Source of the DNA: Blasia pusilla
Taxonomy: Eukaryota; Marchantiophyta; Marchantiopsida; Blasiales
NCBI GenBank assembly: GCA_050084515.1
Contig: CM114272.1
Coordinates: 54,560,001 to 54,624,000 of the forward strand
DNA: 64,000 bases
Direction of reading: 5' to 3'
Below the pieces are notes generated by a model. That model was not told the origin of the DNA. It did no database searches and saw only the letters and a list, made by a program, of their open reading frames with translations. Every line of letters starts with the position of its first letter. Position 1 is the stretch's first letter. The translations under genes and the position numbers were made by a program. Below, piece after piece: positions 25,193 through 37,619 of this stretch.

Positions 25193-25729
25193 TAGATATA
25201 CATTCTTTTTTTCTTAGAGAAAAAATCGCTCATGCCTCTTCTATTCTTTGTCCTTCCTCAATTGCGGAAAAAGATGCATAAAGCCCCATCCCTTCCCAAT
25301 CAGGAAAAAAAAAATCCTCTTAATTTTTTTCCTTATCCTCCCATCCTCATCTTGACCTTGTTTTTAATTTTCAAAAATAAATATTTTCCTACTCCACCAC
25401 ACCCCAAAGCAAATTTTTTTTTTTTGGATTAAAAATACATCTAATATTTGTGAGATAGAAGAAGTTTGTAAATAGAAGAAAATGTTGTTAATCATGAATA
25501 TATATCTTACAACATTTTCTCGTAGGCATAAATTGATTTGGAAGAAGGAGAATGCTCCATCTTCTCACATCCTCATTTTCAAATTGACACATGGTAACCA
25601 TGCAATGGTGATCATATCTTGAAGGTTAATTACCATTCTTTACAAATAATGGGTCTTGCACTACTTGGTATGATATATTACTATTATATTATAGCATGGT
25701 AGTGCATTTCTCTACATGAATAGTGATTG
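25193..25729. other. AT-rich intergenic DNA
   Basis: No gene or structured repeat is visible. A short frame at 25232-25432 (plus) is low-complexity (Pro, Phe, Lys) and not convincing. Confidence 0.45.
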
Positions 25730-25818
25730 GATTCCAAAAACAAAGTGCTTGTATTGGAGAAAACATTATTGGTATCCCACCATGTTTTCTCCAATACAAG
25801 CACTTTGTTTTTGGAATC
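25730..25818. ncRNA. Perfect 37-bp hairpin, candidate small-RNA precursor or MITE
   Basis: GATTCCAAAAACAAAGTGCT and the following 17 bases (25730-25766) are exactly complementary to 25782-25818, with a 15-base loop. Beyond the perfect stem, TAGTG on the left and CACTA on the right still pair after a small bulge. A perfect 37-bp stem in otherwise decayed DNA must be recent or maintained. A transcript on either strand would fold into a dicer-type substrate. It matches no conserved plant miRNA I know. Confidence 0.45.
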
Positions 25819-27243
25819 AACACTAGTAATTTGGAGTTTTGGTGCTATGCAATACGTTAGATGGATGGAAATGAAACAATGGTGACACAAGGACCCAATG
25901 GAAATCCAAAAATGATCCAAACAGAAAAAAATCTTATTCCTTGTCATCATTTTGAGAAAAAAACTAGACCCAATTTTTTTTCCAAAATAAAATCTTAATT
26001 CCCCACCTAACCAAGTTTGATATCTTTTAATTAAGATGGAAAAAAATTAATTCAAAGTGGGAGGCTTGGAAAATTTCATGATCGTTGGAAAATATTTTAA
26101 AATAAAAAATTAAGGAAAAATATAAATTCTTGGGAAAATTTAGGAAGATTGGGATTTTTTTAAATATAAACATTATTTAATGAAAAAAAAGAAATTAAAA
26201 AAACCGAGTTGGTCTCTTTTTCTATAAGGCCCGATAGTTTATTTTAGGGTAAAACAAACAAAAATTCAAGTGTAAGAGGCATGCCTTATGAGGAACAAGC
26301 GGACATTGAAGTTGGGTATGTACTTACCACTCCTAGAATATTAATCATATAAAAATGATGTTTGGGTATTGGTAAAATCTTAAAGTTTGTAGTCTACATT
26401 CAATACATGTAATGTGAGACATTAACTTTGATTGAAACTTTGTATGCTAAAAAAATCCACAAAGTGATTATGGTTGGATTCTTTATAATTTTTGAGTGGT
26501 CCTAATATTAAATATTACTGATGTATTATTATTGGAGACACCATAGTATTGGTTCATATATAATGTCTTCATCTTTAGAAAATATCAAACTTCATATTAG
26601 TCTCATATACTAAGAGAAGAGGCGTCGCAGTTATAGAAAGGAGCTAAATATATAGGATATTAGAGGATGAGAAAATATAGAGATATAGAGGAAATGACAG
26701 AGATTAATTTCTTGAGCATGTGTAGATATATAAAGGATAGAACCTAGAGAAAAGGAATATGATTGTAATGGAGGTTACCCAAAGTAAAATAAAATACCCT
26801 TGGGAGGGGTGCTCTTGGTTGAAGACTCACTATTGTGTTAATATGAGTGTATTTCTTGTGATTGATAAATGGAGTGTTTTGGGTTGTGGATCCGATGGTG
26901 TTGTGTGGGAAAGAACATAACAAGTAGGGAAATTATTCATATGGAGAAAGGATAAATAGGGCATGAAGGCTACTTTTATGCATACCACACAAATGCACAA
27001 GGCAGGCCCAACCTCACAAAACTCTTCCTAATGAACAAGTTTTTCATATAGACAAACTTAAGTTTGTGGACATGTCCAAATGCATGGAGACTGACTTTGT
27101 CTATATGCAACCTTTTGCAATAATATTTCACTTATTTAAACACTAAACTTAGATATCTAAAGAAAGCTATAAACTGAGCCTCTTATGTGAGGCCCTTCCT
27201 TGTTGTTATTACATTTTGTTTCTATGAAGAATATATATCATAT

Positions 27244-27278
<35 letters not shown>

Positions 27279-29933
27279 TGTGTGTAATGAAGGTCCTTTA
27301 TGACTTGCTATAAGTGAATGAGGTATGCAAAAAAGGGTGGAGAGTTTCCTAAGAGAGGATGTATTTTTTGATGAGTCTCACTTTGGAGCCCATCTTTGGA
27401 TTTCATACCTAGGGAGTGGAATCCATGACATATTGCAATTAGGCTATGTTGGTGTATTGAGCTTGGATTATTTAATCTTCTAAAATTCATAAGATAGATA
27501 GATCTTAGATATGTTTTTACGACACTTGATATTTTTTATTAGAAATGTGTATTTGCACAACAACATAATCTTTATTATTGAGTTTTTAGTGGTAGCCTTG
27601 TGAACGTTTCCACTCAACTCAAAGATGAGGGTAACTATGCATTAAGGTCACCCTCATGGTAAAAGGTCGCATATAATGTAGTACTAAGTATAAATACAAA
27701 GGACCCCAATAAGCTTTCAACATAATCTTGCCATAGCTATTTAAACCCATGATATTGAAAGAACTAAGAGGAACGAATGGGAGATAAGGATGAGTTCAAG
27801 AAATGGATGTGAGGGAGGAAGAAATGATGGGGAAAAATTACGTAGGTGGAGGAGAAAAATAAAGGGAGTAAGTGGGAAAAAGAAGGAAGGAAAAGGAGGT
27901 AAGGGTTATCCCTACCCTATAGTGGAACAAAGAGGATCTCTCTCTCTCTCTCTCTCCAAGAAAAAGAAAGTTTTCAACACAAATTTAATACAAATATTTT
28001 GGTGTGAATGAAAAGAAACTAGAAGTGACAAGAGTCGTTGTAAGACTATTTTGAGCATCCCTAGTATATTGAATTCATCTTTATCTATCTATATCATGAT
28101 GAAAGGAGAAGTATTTTAATTTTTCCTTCTCTTTCTATACTTGATATATGGCACTTGGATAGAAAGAAATTATTCTTGAAAGAAGCTATTATTTTGGCGA
28201 ACGTGTCATGCATTCAAGGTTGCATGGAAACAGAAAATTCCGTCCTTGGGATGGATATGTCCTCAGACATGCTCGACCCGTACCTGAGCCCGCCCCTCCG
28301 TGTGCAACCCTGCATGGATTGCAACTTCCTTTATTAAAATATTTATCTTCATCTCTTACTCTCCATTGAGTCTTCCTCATACATGATACATGTTACAATT
28401 GCTAGAAGATAGTTTAAGAGTATGTTAAATTGTGAAATGTGAATCCAAATAACATGAACTAGAAATTTTGTTAGGATGCGAATCATGCGATGCATGGATA
28501 TGGAGAGAGCCTCTTTAGCACTCTATCAAGGCTATCTATCTTTGTCACTTTAGAGAGAGAGAGATAGAGAGCAAAATATTTGGGATAGAATATTCTATAT
28601 GGAATGTTTTAGAAAATTTATTGAATATTTGGGTTTTGGTTTCCAAAATACTATTAGCTTGGCAACTATTAGAAGCCATATTAAAAATGATATCTCTATG
28701 GAAAATTTTCAATTGAAATTCGGGAAGTTTTCCTAAAAAAATCAAACATTTCATTTTATGCAAAACCTTAAGAGAGAGAATCCCTCAAAGTTCATATCTC
28801 ACCTCTCTATGAGCTATGTAGATGCAGGCTCGCCAATCCATACTCGATCAAGCGACATGTCGCCTCTTTTTGCCACCCATTTTGTAGCCTGCACTAAGCT
28901 TTTGGAGGCCTGCATCGAGCCCACGTTTGACCCATACTCAACATGCTTGGCGTGCCACGATAGGCCTCCAAGGCCCGCTTCGGCCAAGCCTTACAAGCCT
29001 TTTATTGTCCTTTTGGAGAGATTATCTTTTGGATCATTGTAAACCTTAGGATATGTGAGAAATGGACAAGTTTGTAGAAATGCCATCTTGTCCTCGCACC
29101 TAGGTTTTTTAAGAACTTGCTTCACCCGCCTAAACGTAGGCGCAGATGCAAGGGACACGGGGCAAGACGCCCTCGGGACGTCTCCTTCCACGTGGTGGAA
29201 CGCAAAGACAGATCATATGGCGAGGCGTAGGGAAAGGTTTGTGAAGGGTAAGAATGGGGCATGGGGACGAGTTGATCGAGGTGCAAGAAAAGGCGGGCAT
29301 GGTTGATATTGTGACAAGTGTGGAACGTGGGATGCGGGAAACATTTCCCACACAAACATATTAATTCCTAAGACGGACATAAGTCAGCGGACACGAGCTA
29401 GTTTGTGGGGAATGTTGGAGAAGATGGATCTCAAGAGGCATGTTTTTCATGTTGAGCCTAGGAACAACTTGTTTTAGTTAAGGTTTGATAAGAGCTAGAG
29501 TATTAGAGTCAAAATGTCCATTCCTATTATGGGAAAGGGTAAATATGAGAATTGAGAGTAGAATTCATTATGTATATTGTTTTCACTTTGAATTTTTGTT
29601 GTGATCTTGATGTACATGTGTGAGTATATTTATGTATGCACAAATCTTTCTATGTGATGGAAAGATCGACGTTACATATGGTGAGGTCGGTAAGGATATG
29701 AACAAGAATGTAGATTGCGTAGGAATATGCACAACACCTACCCAAGTTTGGATGATCCATATTCAAGAGAGGGGATGCCTTATATGATCTTTGTGTGTGA
29801 GTGATATGACTATGTTATCAAGTTATGATTTTGGGAACATCTAGACCTTTATTGAAAAAAAAACTCCTTTTTGGGAATTGCACACTAAATTTTTTTGAAA
29901 TCTATGTTTGAAATATGAAGATTTTTTTGGGTG
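25819..29933. other. AT-rich intergenic DNA
   Basis: It contains a (GA)16 tract followed by TGTGTG (27245-27286), a CT tract near 27935-27956 and two GC-richer patches (28240-28310 and 28830-29330). These patches share words such as GACCC(G/A)TAC and GAGCCC with 58.8 kb. Open frames in the patches (for example 29055-29306 plus) have no recognisable domain. I see no gene. Confidence 0.4.
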
Positions 29934-30571
29934 TGTCACATCTTTTAGGATAGATCAACAAGATCTAGTAGAGCACCTTCGAGGATAGTGGAGGAAAATC
30001 TCAAGAGATCAAGGATGACCTGTTGAGGCCACGGATAACTTGAGAGAGCATCTTTTTGCTTTGTTTCGGCTCATTTGGAGCTATATAGAGAAACTTACTA
30101 TTTTATGAAAGTTAATGTTAGAGATATAGTTGAATTTCCACTTTTGGAAGTGGCCCTTGATCCCCCTACAACACGTTATGAGTAAAAGAAGTGACCTACG
30201 AGCATAGATTATCGTGGAAGGAGTTTGGGAGAGGCAAGGGGATATACTCAAGGAGAGAGAGCTTTGGAACTCATTCTCTCTATGTTAAAACTCTTGGCAT
30301 GAGGCGGCAGAGCTATAGTCCTCCTTGCCTTGTGGGTAATCCAAGCCTCTTATTTGGAGAGTGAATTTGGTTTGACATGAGAAAGAGATATATTTGTGTG
30401 CACTATGGAGAGACATTGTTTTTGAGAGAATGAAACCTTGATTTATAAAGAGATATGAATAATAATTTTGGTACCTGATCGTCTTGTTGTTTGGATTCAT
30501 GAGTTAGTATGGTATCTTGTGTGTTCGGTGACAATGATGTATGTTGTATAATGATGTGCATGCGCACGCCA
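29934..30571 (+). mobile_element. Solo LTR (A+B order) of the methyltransferase-bearing gypsy family
   Basis: It begins TGTCACATCTTTTAGGATAG and ends GCGCACGCCA. It aligns over its full 638 bp with 58054-58696 of the large gypsy element: part A, then the TTTGGTAC-led part B. TGGGTG stands on both sides (29928-29933 and 30572-30577), a target-site duplication that fixes the integrated ends. It is clearly more diverged than the two copies at 48.4 and 58.1 kb are from each other, so it is an older insertion. No internal coding region remains. Confidence 0.85.
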
Positions 30572-31100
30572 TGGGTGGAACTATTAACACACATGAAAGG
30601 TATCCCATGGGCTACCTATTTCTACCTGTGGGCTAGAAATAAAACCCAACTCCCGCGCCCCTCCTATCAAAGACTTTTGAAAAGAAAATTATGAACATTT
30701 AAATACATATCCCTCACTATAAACAAATCTTAATGACAAAAGATGATATCTTAGTAAGAGAACTATAATATGCTTTTGAAAAGAGCCTCCCTTTCATTAT
30801 CCCCTCTGCCATGGATCCCAATTTATTAATGATGGGACTTAACAATTTATTAATAAGATAATTTTACTAACCTACTAACTTTTAAGAGGGAGTAGTGCAA
30901 AAATGAAAAAAAACTGCAAACTCCAATTAGTGTATAAGATTAGGAAAATAAGATTGGACAACAACAAATTATGTTTCCACCAAATATAATACACACCGAA
31001 ATGATAATATGAGTTTATAATTTTCTATCACAATTGAACTTTCGCTAAGACGAGGCTCAAGTACCCATCGTACTCCTAGCAAGTTTGCGATAATTCTCCT
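30572..31100. other. AT-rich intergenic DNA
   Basis: No gene or repeat recognised. Confidence 0.5.
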
Positions 31101-33090
31101 GCCTCAAAGGAATCTTTTTACGTTAAGCACCCCACGCAGCCCCACTAATTCACAGCAATACCCGGCGATACACGTTGACCTGGACGGTTGAAACCGAGCA
31201 AACCCGTTTCTCCGTCTGAATCGCCGGTAGAACTAAAATTCATTGCTCTCTTTGTATTGGGTGTCACATTCCCGGCCGGCACCGACCCACAGGAATTCGA
31301 AAAGTACCCTTTGCCGGTCTGAGTAGGAGCAATACAGGTACCGGGAAAGAAGTCCCCGGCCGTCGTGGATCCACAGACCTCTCGCCGGATCCCCTAGGCT
31401 CTGCTCGCTCGGGAGTCCCGCGGGAGCTCCTTTCTGCGGAGTGCGGACTCGGTGCATATTCGCAAGCAGAGGCTGTGGAATCGAACCCCGCGCGCCTTCG
31501 TCCGCTCAGGTCACAGTGACACAGACTGACTCGGGAGGTAGAGCTTCAACGACACGCGATCTGCCACCGAAAGAAGAGGAGTTATTATTATTAGTGGCCA
31601 CTTTGAGCGAGGGCCGGCCTCAGGAGGATCGGGATCCTGATGTTGTTGATTGATTGCTGAACGAATCGGATGCGAGCGGAGTTTCGGACTCTGGAGGAGT
31701 TGAATTGGCAATGGCGATGCATCATTATGGCACGAAGTCACGGAGACCGATCACGTGCTGGTGCCGGTTCTTTCTCAATGGAGCATCGGTAAGCTGTGGA
31801 CTCGTGGAGTGACTGGAGTCTGGAATCTGGATGCTCGACTCCTCGAGCAAGCGTACAGTAGAGAACGGCATCGGATTTGGTGACGGATCCGCGTGCGCAC
31901 CTGGGGAATCGGGTCTACGCCGACTCTAGTCACTCTACGACCGCGCCGGTCGCGTTGTGGTCTGTAGGGTTGCCGCTATCGGTGAGGAGCGAGAGCTGCG
32001 AGAATCGGTCGGGAAGACTCGGGCGTTCTCTTGGCGAAGTTGGCGCGGTGTCTTCCTCTTTCCCCAAGCTACCAATCAAGGTTGAAGTTCAACCGGCGAC
32101 ATTATTGTGGTGTCAAATGAAAGACATGTTTGAGCGAGATTGCTCGCTTGCTACACAACCTACCGCATTTAATGAGCCTCTGAACTGCGAGAAGTCAATG
32201 TCAATCTCCAACCGCAGTGAGGACTCTGGAGCCTCCACTGCATATCCTTCAGCGCTTCTGCGTCATTTCCCTAAAGCCTCAAAGTCAATGTGTCTACTGT
32301 CAGAATCGACTCATGAGTCATAAGTTCACAATTCGTAAGCTTCCTCCCTGTACCGTCCAATTGGACATTGAACCAGCCCTTGCAGCAGGCCTTGAATCCC
32401 TGATCTTGCAGCCTTCCCGGCCGTCTATTTGTCAGGTCTGTGTGGCTCGTGTTGGACCATGCGCTTCGGACACCTCTCTCTCGACATACATCAAATTCTC
32501 TTAGACGTCACTGTCTTCTTTGTATCTCGTGTTGCAATTCGATTTGTGCTTCACAGATCTCTCTCTTTTTCCTCCCCACCCGACTTCAGCGTCAGCGGGC
32601 TCCCTCCGTCTGCCCTTCTGGAATCTGGTCCGTGGTGAATCTGTGCAAGCTTCGTACTCTCTCTCTCTCTCTCCACCTACTTCGAATTTCTTTCCCGACG
32701 TCATCGCCGTGAAGTCAATGATCAATTTGTGATTCGAACACCTACTCTTTCCATCTCGCAAGGAAACTTTTGGCAGACTTCGGATGCCATTCTGTGTCGT
32801 GTTGGAATTGTTCTTCGCAGCATTTCTGAAATTCTGAGTTAAGCTCTCCTCCTCCTGTTGAAATCGTGGTGTTTGACTCAACTTCCTACTTTCATAGCTG
32901 GTCGTACGTTGACTTGTGCAACCTACTTAAAATAAATGAAAGATCTTCTCTCCCCCGCTCTCTCTTCAATCTGCTTTCCGTTCTTTAATGTTGACTGCAA
33001 TGTACAAAGTTTTGCAGGTCCTTTTTCTTCATTATGCATCCCATATCAAGCTCCCTCTCTCCACACATTACGTCATTTTCTGCATAGAAA
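31100..33090. other. GC-rich island without a recognised protein
   Basis: Base composition here resembles the transporter exons and is unlike the AT-rich flanks on both sides. The longest frames are 31877-32323 (plus, 148 codons) and 32881-32501 (minus, 126 codons, charged). Neither has a domain I recognise, and they do not chain into one another through obvious splice sites. It could be a non-coding transcription unit, the leader and first exon of a gene, or a decayed gene. A CT-rich tract lies at 32658-32674. Confidence 0.35.
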
Positions 33091-33234
33091 CTAGTATGAG
33101 TGTTCCGTGAGATGCACGGGGATTGGCAGATGCCTTTCACGGCATTTCTTCACTTTATAATTCTAATACCCATAATTAATTAGTGCGAGGCTTTTGAGAT
33201 GTGGGGAGAAAGTAGTTATGAAATTTTAAATAGA
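33091..33234 (-). mobile_element. Possible Helitron-like element
   Basis: The minus strand ends with a CCGTG-catct-CACGG hairpin (33119-33105) followed by AACACTCATACTAG and T. A candidate 5' end, A then TCTATTTAAAATT, lies at about 33234. The hairpin is short and the distance to CTAG is longer than in the other copies, so this is tentative. Confidence 0.3.
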
Positions 33235-33648
33235 TATGTTAAATGGGAAAATTTTTTTGTAGTGAATAATATTTAGGTTCATGTTAGTATCTCTTAATAT
33301 TTTTATTTATTTAAAAATTCTAACATGTATTTCATCTAATTAAGAGATTCATGTACGTGTTTTTTCAATTATTCTTTTGTATTTATAAATTCTAACATGT
33401 GTCTTGTCTAACTAAGAGATGTCAACGGGTATTGAAATTCTAATATTAATAGAAATTTGTATGGATGCTAATGGAAGTTAAGTCTTGAAAAAACAAACCT
33501 TCAATGCACGGAAAAATATCCACTCTATTGTTAATGAGAACAACTTACTAGTTTCAAAAGGATCCACTTTTCCTATAAGGGCTTCACTTCATTAGAAATA
33601 GAAGTAAAAGAAAGTAACCCCATCTCCTCGTATTATAATTTAACTACA

Positions 33649-33674
33649 CTAGTAAGGTGCTCATATGATGAGCA
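33649..33674 (-). mobile_element. Helitron-like 3' terminus
   Basis: On the minus strand, TGCTCAT-cat-ATGAGCA forms a perfect 7-bp hairpin followed by CCTTACTAG and T. This is the same tail as in the elements at 3900 and 24994. I could not find a matching 5' TC end, so only the terminus is called. Confidence 0.5.
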
Positions 33675-34301
33675 AGTAAAGCATATTATGCATCCCGTGC
33701 CCTTCACACAATTAATTTTGATTAATTGTGTTTCATACAAAAACCAAAACCTTTTCTTGTTGCTTGTAGTATTAAAAAAGATTCTACTTCCTAAGTGCCA
33801 TGTGTTTGAAAAGCAAGTAGGTGTTATGCCATGAGAATATAAATGAATCCAATTGTTGTTGCAGGAGAGTGCAATCTCCATATGATTTGTCGGAGCTCTA
33901 TTTCTTTATATGATTGACCTCCTTTTTCTCTTGTGTGCGACACTTTTGCATTTTGATCATACTTATCTAGGGATCCCAGTTTGTTTGGTCTCTTGTCGTG
34001 CGCATACATATCGCTACACAACATACATCGCTCGTCACATCTACACCACACAACACCGATCTTCCCCACACACGGGTCGATCCACACATGTACAAAAATC
34101 AACTCATACATATACATGGAGATCACACAACAAAAATAAAGAGTAGTAAAAAATGGCACACCCGGCCTAAAACTCCACTCCTCAATCTACATCGGCATAT
34201 CGAGCCTCGTCCACCCTGTGCTATCAAGGAATCCGGACGCTAGCACCCTAGTCCTAGCTCACACACATACAAGAGAGGTGCTCCAACGGCCCAACATGAG
34301 A

Positions 34302-34488
34302 AAGATGGCTTAAGAAAGCCATCTTCCTCTCTTATATAGGGTTGGGAAGAGCCAAAAGGCTCTTCCCCTAAAAATAGCCCTTCCCTCGGTAACCTGCGCG
34401 CACAGGTTACCAGGGGCGGCTGACCTGGTCAACAAGTCACCCGGCTGTAAAAGACCTCAACATGAAAGTTGTTAGGAACGACGTTCCT
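34302..34488. repeat. Cluster of four perfect short hairpins downstream of a TATA-like box
   Basis: In order: AAGATGGCTT-aaga-AAGCCATCTT (34302-34325); TATATAGG at 34333; GGGAAGAGCC-aaaa-GGCTCTTCCC (34344-34367); GGTAACCTG-cgcgca-CAGGTTACC (34388-34411); AGGAACG-a-CGTTCCT (34474-34488). The surrounding 33.9-34.6 kb is GC-richer than its flanks. Such a run suggests a structured leader, possibly within the LTR of an unrecognised retroelement. No protein is seen. Confidence 0.6.
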
Positions 34489-37400
34489 GACACAATGGAC
34501 CTATCCTCAATCTCATCCGACACCGTGGGACAAAGTTACACGCAAGATAGTCCGCTGGCTCCTACGCCCTATTCACGATAGATCTCGGCCTATCGGCTAC
34601 TCAGATGTGACACTCTCAAGTTTTCACAGTTACAAAAATTTATGTGGGGCCACAGTAGTTTTAACTTCCAGAAAAGTCCAAAGCTTGAAATGTTATTTTC
34701 CACTCAACATCCATCATTCATTTCTTTTAATTTTGACTTCAATCAATTTCAAAATTTAAAGTGTTTCTAATTCACTCTACACACCTATTCCACTTCCCTC
34801 TCTATCCCCATTTTTAGTTGCTAAATTTTGACTGGAACGATATTCTAAATTTGAAAATGTTCCTATCTTAGTACACACCTTTAGTTCATTCGTATTTCTA
34901 CCTCCATTAATTAAGCTTCTTTCATTTTGACTTCAGTGTCCTTCCAAAGGTTAATATGCTTCCCTTTCACTCACCATCCTTAATCCATTTCCTATGTGGA
35001 TGTTTCTTTCTCACTACCTCTACATCGTCTAACCACAATATTGGATCTATAGTTTCAAGGCTAGGACACGCATGCACCACCAAATGAGTTATCTCTATGT
35101 CTCGTAAGTACACAGACCTTCTAAGTGAGATCCTCATAACCAAGGGCATGAGAATTTGAGTCATTCTTTCTATATTTGTTTCTTCCCTTCACATTGCACC
35201 TCCATCCAATCGTTTCTCTCCTTCTCCATGACACATTTTTATGAGCTTCTCAACCAACCCAAATTTTTGATGATCCAAAGGGTATTTCAACTCATACCGT
35301 AATTTTTGTTATATGTTTAGTTTCATTTCATTAATTCTTGATGGTGCATTCCTGTCCCCCAATTTGATACATTCTATGTCAAGTTATTGGTTAGTGATGA
35401 TGTTTAAGGTGAGGATATATATTTTGGAAGGGAGTGTTTAAACCAATGTTATATAATGATTTGTATATTTATCACATATTTTGCTATTGTAAGGTCTTTG
35501 AATAATTTAAACATAGAATCTATATCTTACCATATCTATGGAGTTTCAAACATCAGAATTTTGACCCACACTCCACAAGACCACATGGGGAATCAATTAC
35601 TCTACTTGTCTTTGTCTTCCTTTGGCGCACGAAAATCCAATCTTTGTATCATGGGAGATAGAGGAAGATAAACCTATGTATATCCGAATAAGGCTACAAT
35701 ATCCTTCTTTCACTCTTTAAAACACCATGCAATTTTTTATGTGAATCTAATTGGATCCTAAAGATAGGGGTAATGAATATGATACTTTCCTCTTATCCCA
35801 TCCCCTCTTATTTTTTCCTACTCTGAAATATTTTTTTCTTCATGATCCCTTCTAAAATTTCCTAATTTTTTATGTATTGTAATATTACAACCTGGTCTAT
35901 AAAAAGAGACTCAATGAGATAGATTTTTGAAAAAAAAAATGCATAACAAGAGAGCTTTGCACGACAAGAATAGCAGTACAAGAAAGTTATCAAATGAATG
36001 CGTTTTTATAAGAAAGATCTCAAGAAATATCAGATCAGAGGCACTTGTCATAAAATTTCTTGAAAAGTTTTCATTGGAAAAATACTTCTAGATTAAATTC
36101 CCCATTTTCTATATTCCAATTTCATCTCATATTTATGTTGTTCTTTTTATTTCCAATTTTCACTTCTATTTCAACTTTCTCATAGTGATAATGACAACCC
36201 AATACATCACAAAGATTCACAAGAGCATCAAAGATTGAAAAGAATCATAATAATTCAAGTGTTTCATACATGTTTCTCACTAAGCATTTGATCCCATGAG
36301 GGGAATGGGCAAGTTAAGAATTCATCCAATGGTCTCTAAACCTTTTGGGAAAATATTTCTATGATTGAACCAAAGTTAAGCTAAATTGATTTTCTTTTAG
36401 AAGAAATTTGGGGGTTTCAAAGATTTTTTTATTAGAAAATACCTACACTCTCATATGGAAATTGTCCATAATTCCTTTTGAAATTAGGGTTTAGGTGTCG
36501 AAATCTGATTGCCTTCATATGGAGTAGTTGGAAATTCCATTGCTTGCAAAAGAAGATAGTCCAAATTCATTATATGAGTCATTATCACTTTGGGGATAGG
36601 AGGGGTTAGTATAGGGCTACAATGGAATTTAGTAGGGCATGAAAGGAAACTCACACGTATGCTTGGAAGGTAAAATTGGCCACGAGTTTTAGTAATTGCT
36701 TAGAAGTTGTTTTGTTTTCCAATATGTAGGTAAGTGGTTAGAAGATTTTGGGAAAAAAGAATCTTGTAAGAACCTTAATAAAAAAATGTAGGAACCTTGG
36801 ATTGAACTAGTGCTATGAAAACTGAAAATTGATTTCAAAACTGTTCCCAAGAGCCGGCAATGTCTTGAGATTGCGTCATAATGAAGTTGCTCAAAGCATG
36901 CCTAAAACCATCATCATATGTCTACCTTTGCGCTTAGATATGATATCCTTTGTAAGGCAACATGCTAGACTTAGTATTTTCTTATTATTCCAACCATGCA
37001 TTAAAAATTTGGTTCGTTAAAAGATCATTTCTTCTAAAAAATGGGAAACAATTAGAAAGCTTTAAAATTTACCAATCTATACTATTAAAGAAATATTACC
37101 TTCCATGATGACACCTCTATGGTTGCCATATGTTACAACCATGCCGTCATTTCATTTGATCATGTCTCTCAAAAAATGCATTATGACCCATTTTGATATA
37201 AAAAAAAATATTAGAAGGATGATGTATACATTGGCACTTATTGACTAGGCAAGAAATCTATGCACTCAACCTATAGGGGGAAAATTGCAAATGACATGAA
37301 GGATATGTATGAGGAGAATTAATTACAACCCTTTGAGAGGGGGAAGAAATTAATTGTTGAACATGATTGGAGAATATGTGGATAAGCTATATGGGGAGAA

Positions 37401-37619
37401 AAAGAAGATGTGAATGCTCGGAAGGACCATAAAAGGGTGATGTATGCCAGGGGAACTCGTCAACTAGGTAGGAAAATCTATGGGTTTAGGATCCTAATTA
37501 TCTCAGGGGGGGATTTTATCTCTATTTTTGAATGATACATATGATCCAATGGGGAGAACTAATTTTGCAACCCACTCTTTTTGTGCCATTCAGGATAGCT
37601 CATAAGCTTGGATAGAGAC
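34489..37619. other. AT-rich intergenic DNA
   Basis: No gene recognised. At about 37074 the sequence reads A then TCTATACTATTAAAG, like the 5' end of plant Helitrons, but no hairpin-CTAG end was found downstream. Short frames here show no domain. Confidence 0.4.

Noticed and set aside
31480-31600. GGTTCGATTCC (minus strand), like a tRNA B box
   Set aside because: No matching T stem, A box or acceptor stem could be fitted around it.
32501-32881. 126-codon charged minus-strand frame
   Set aside because: Low-complexity Arg/Lys/Glu composition opposite CT-rich DNA and no domain. Not supported as a gene.
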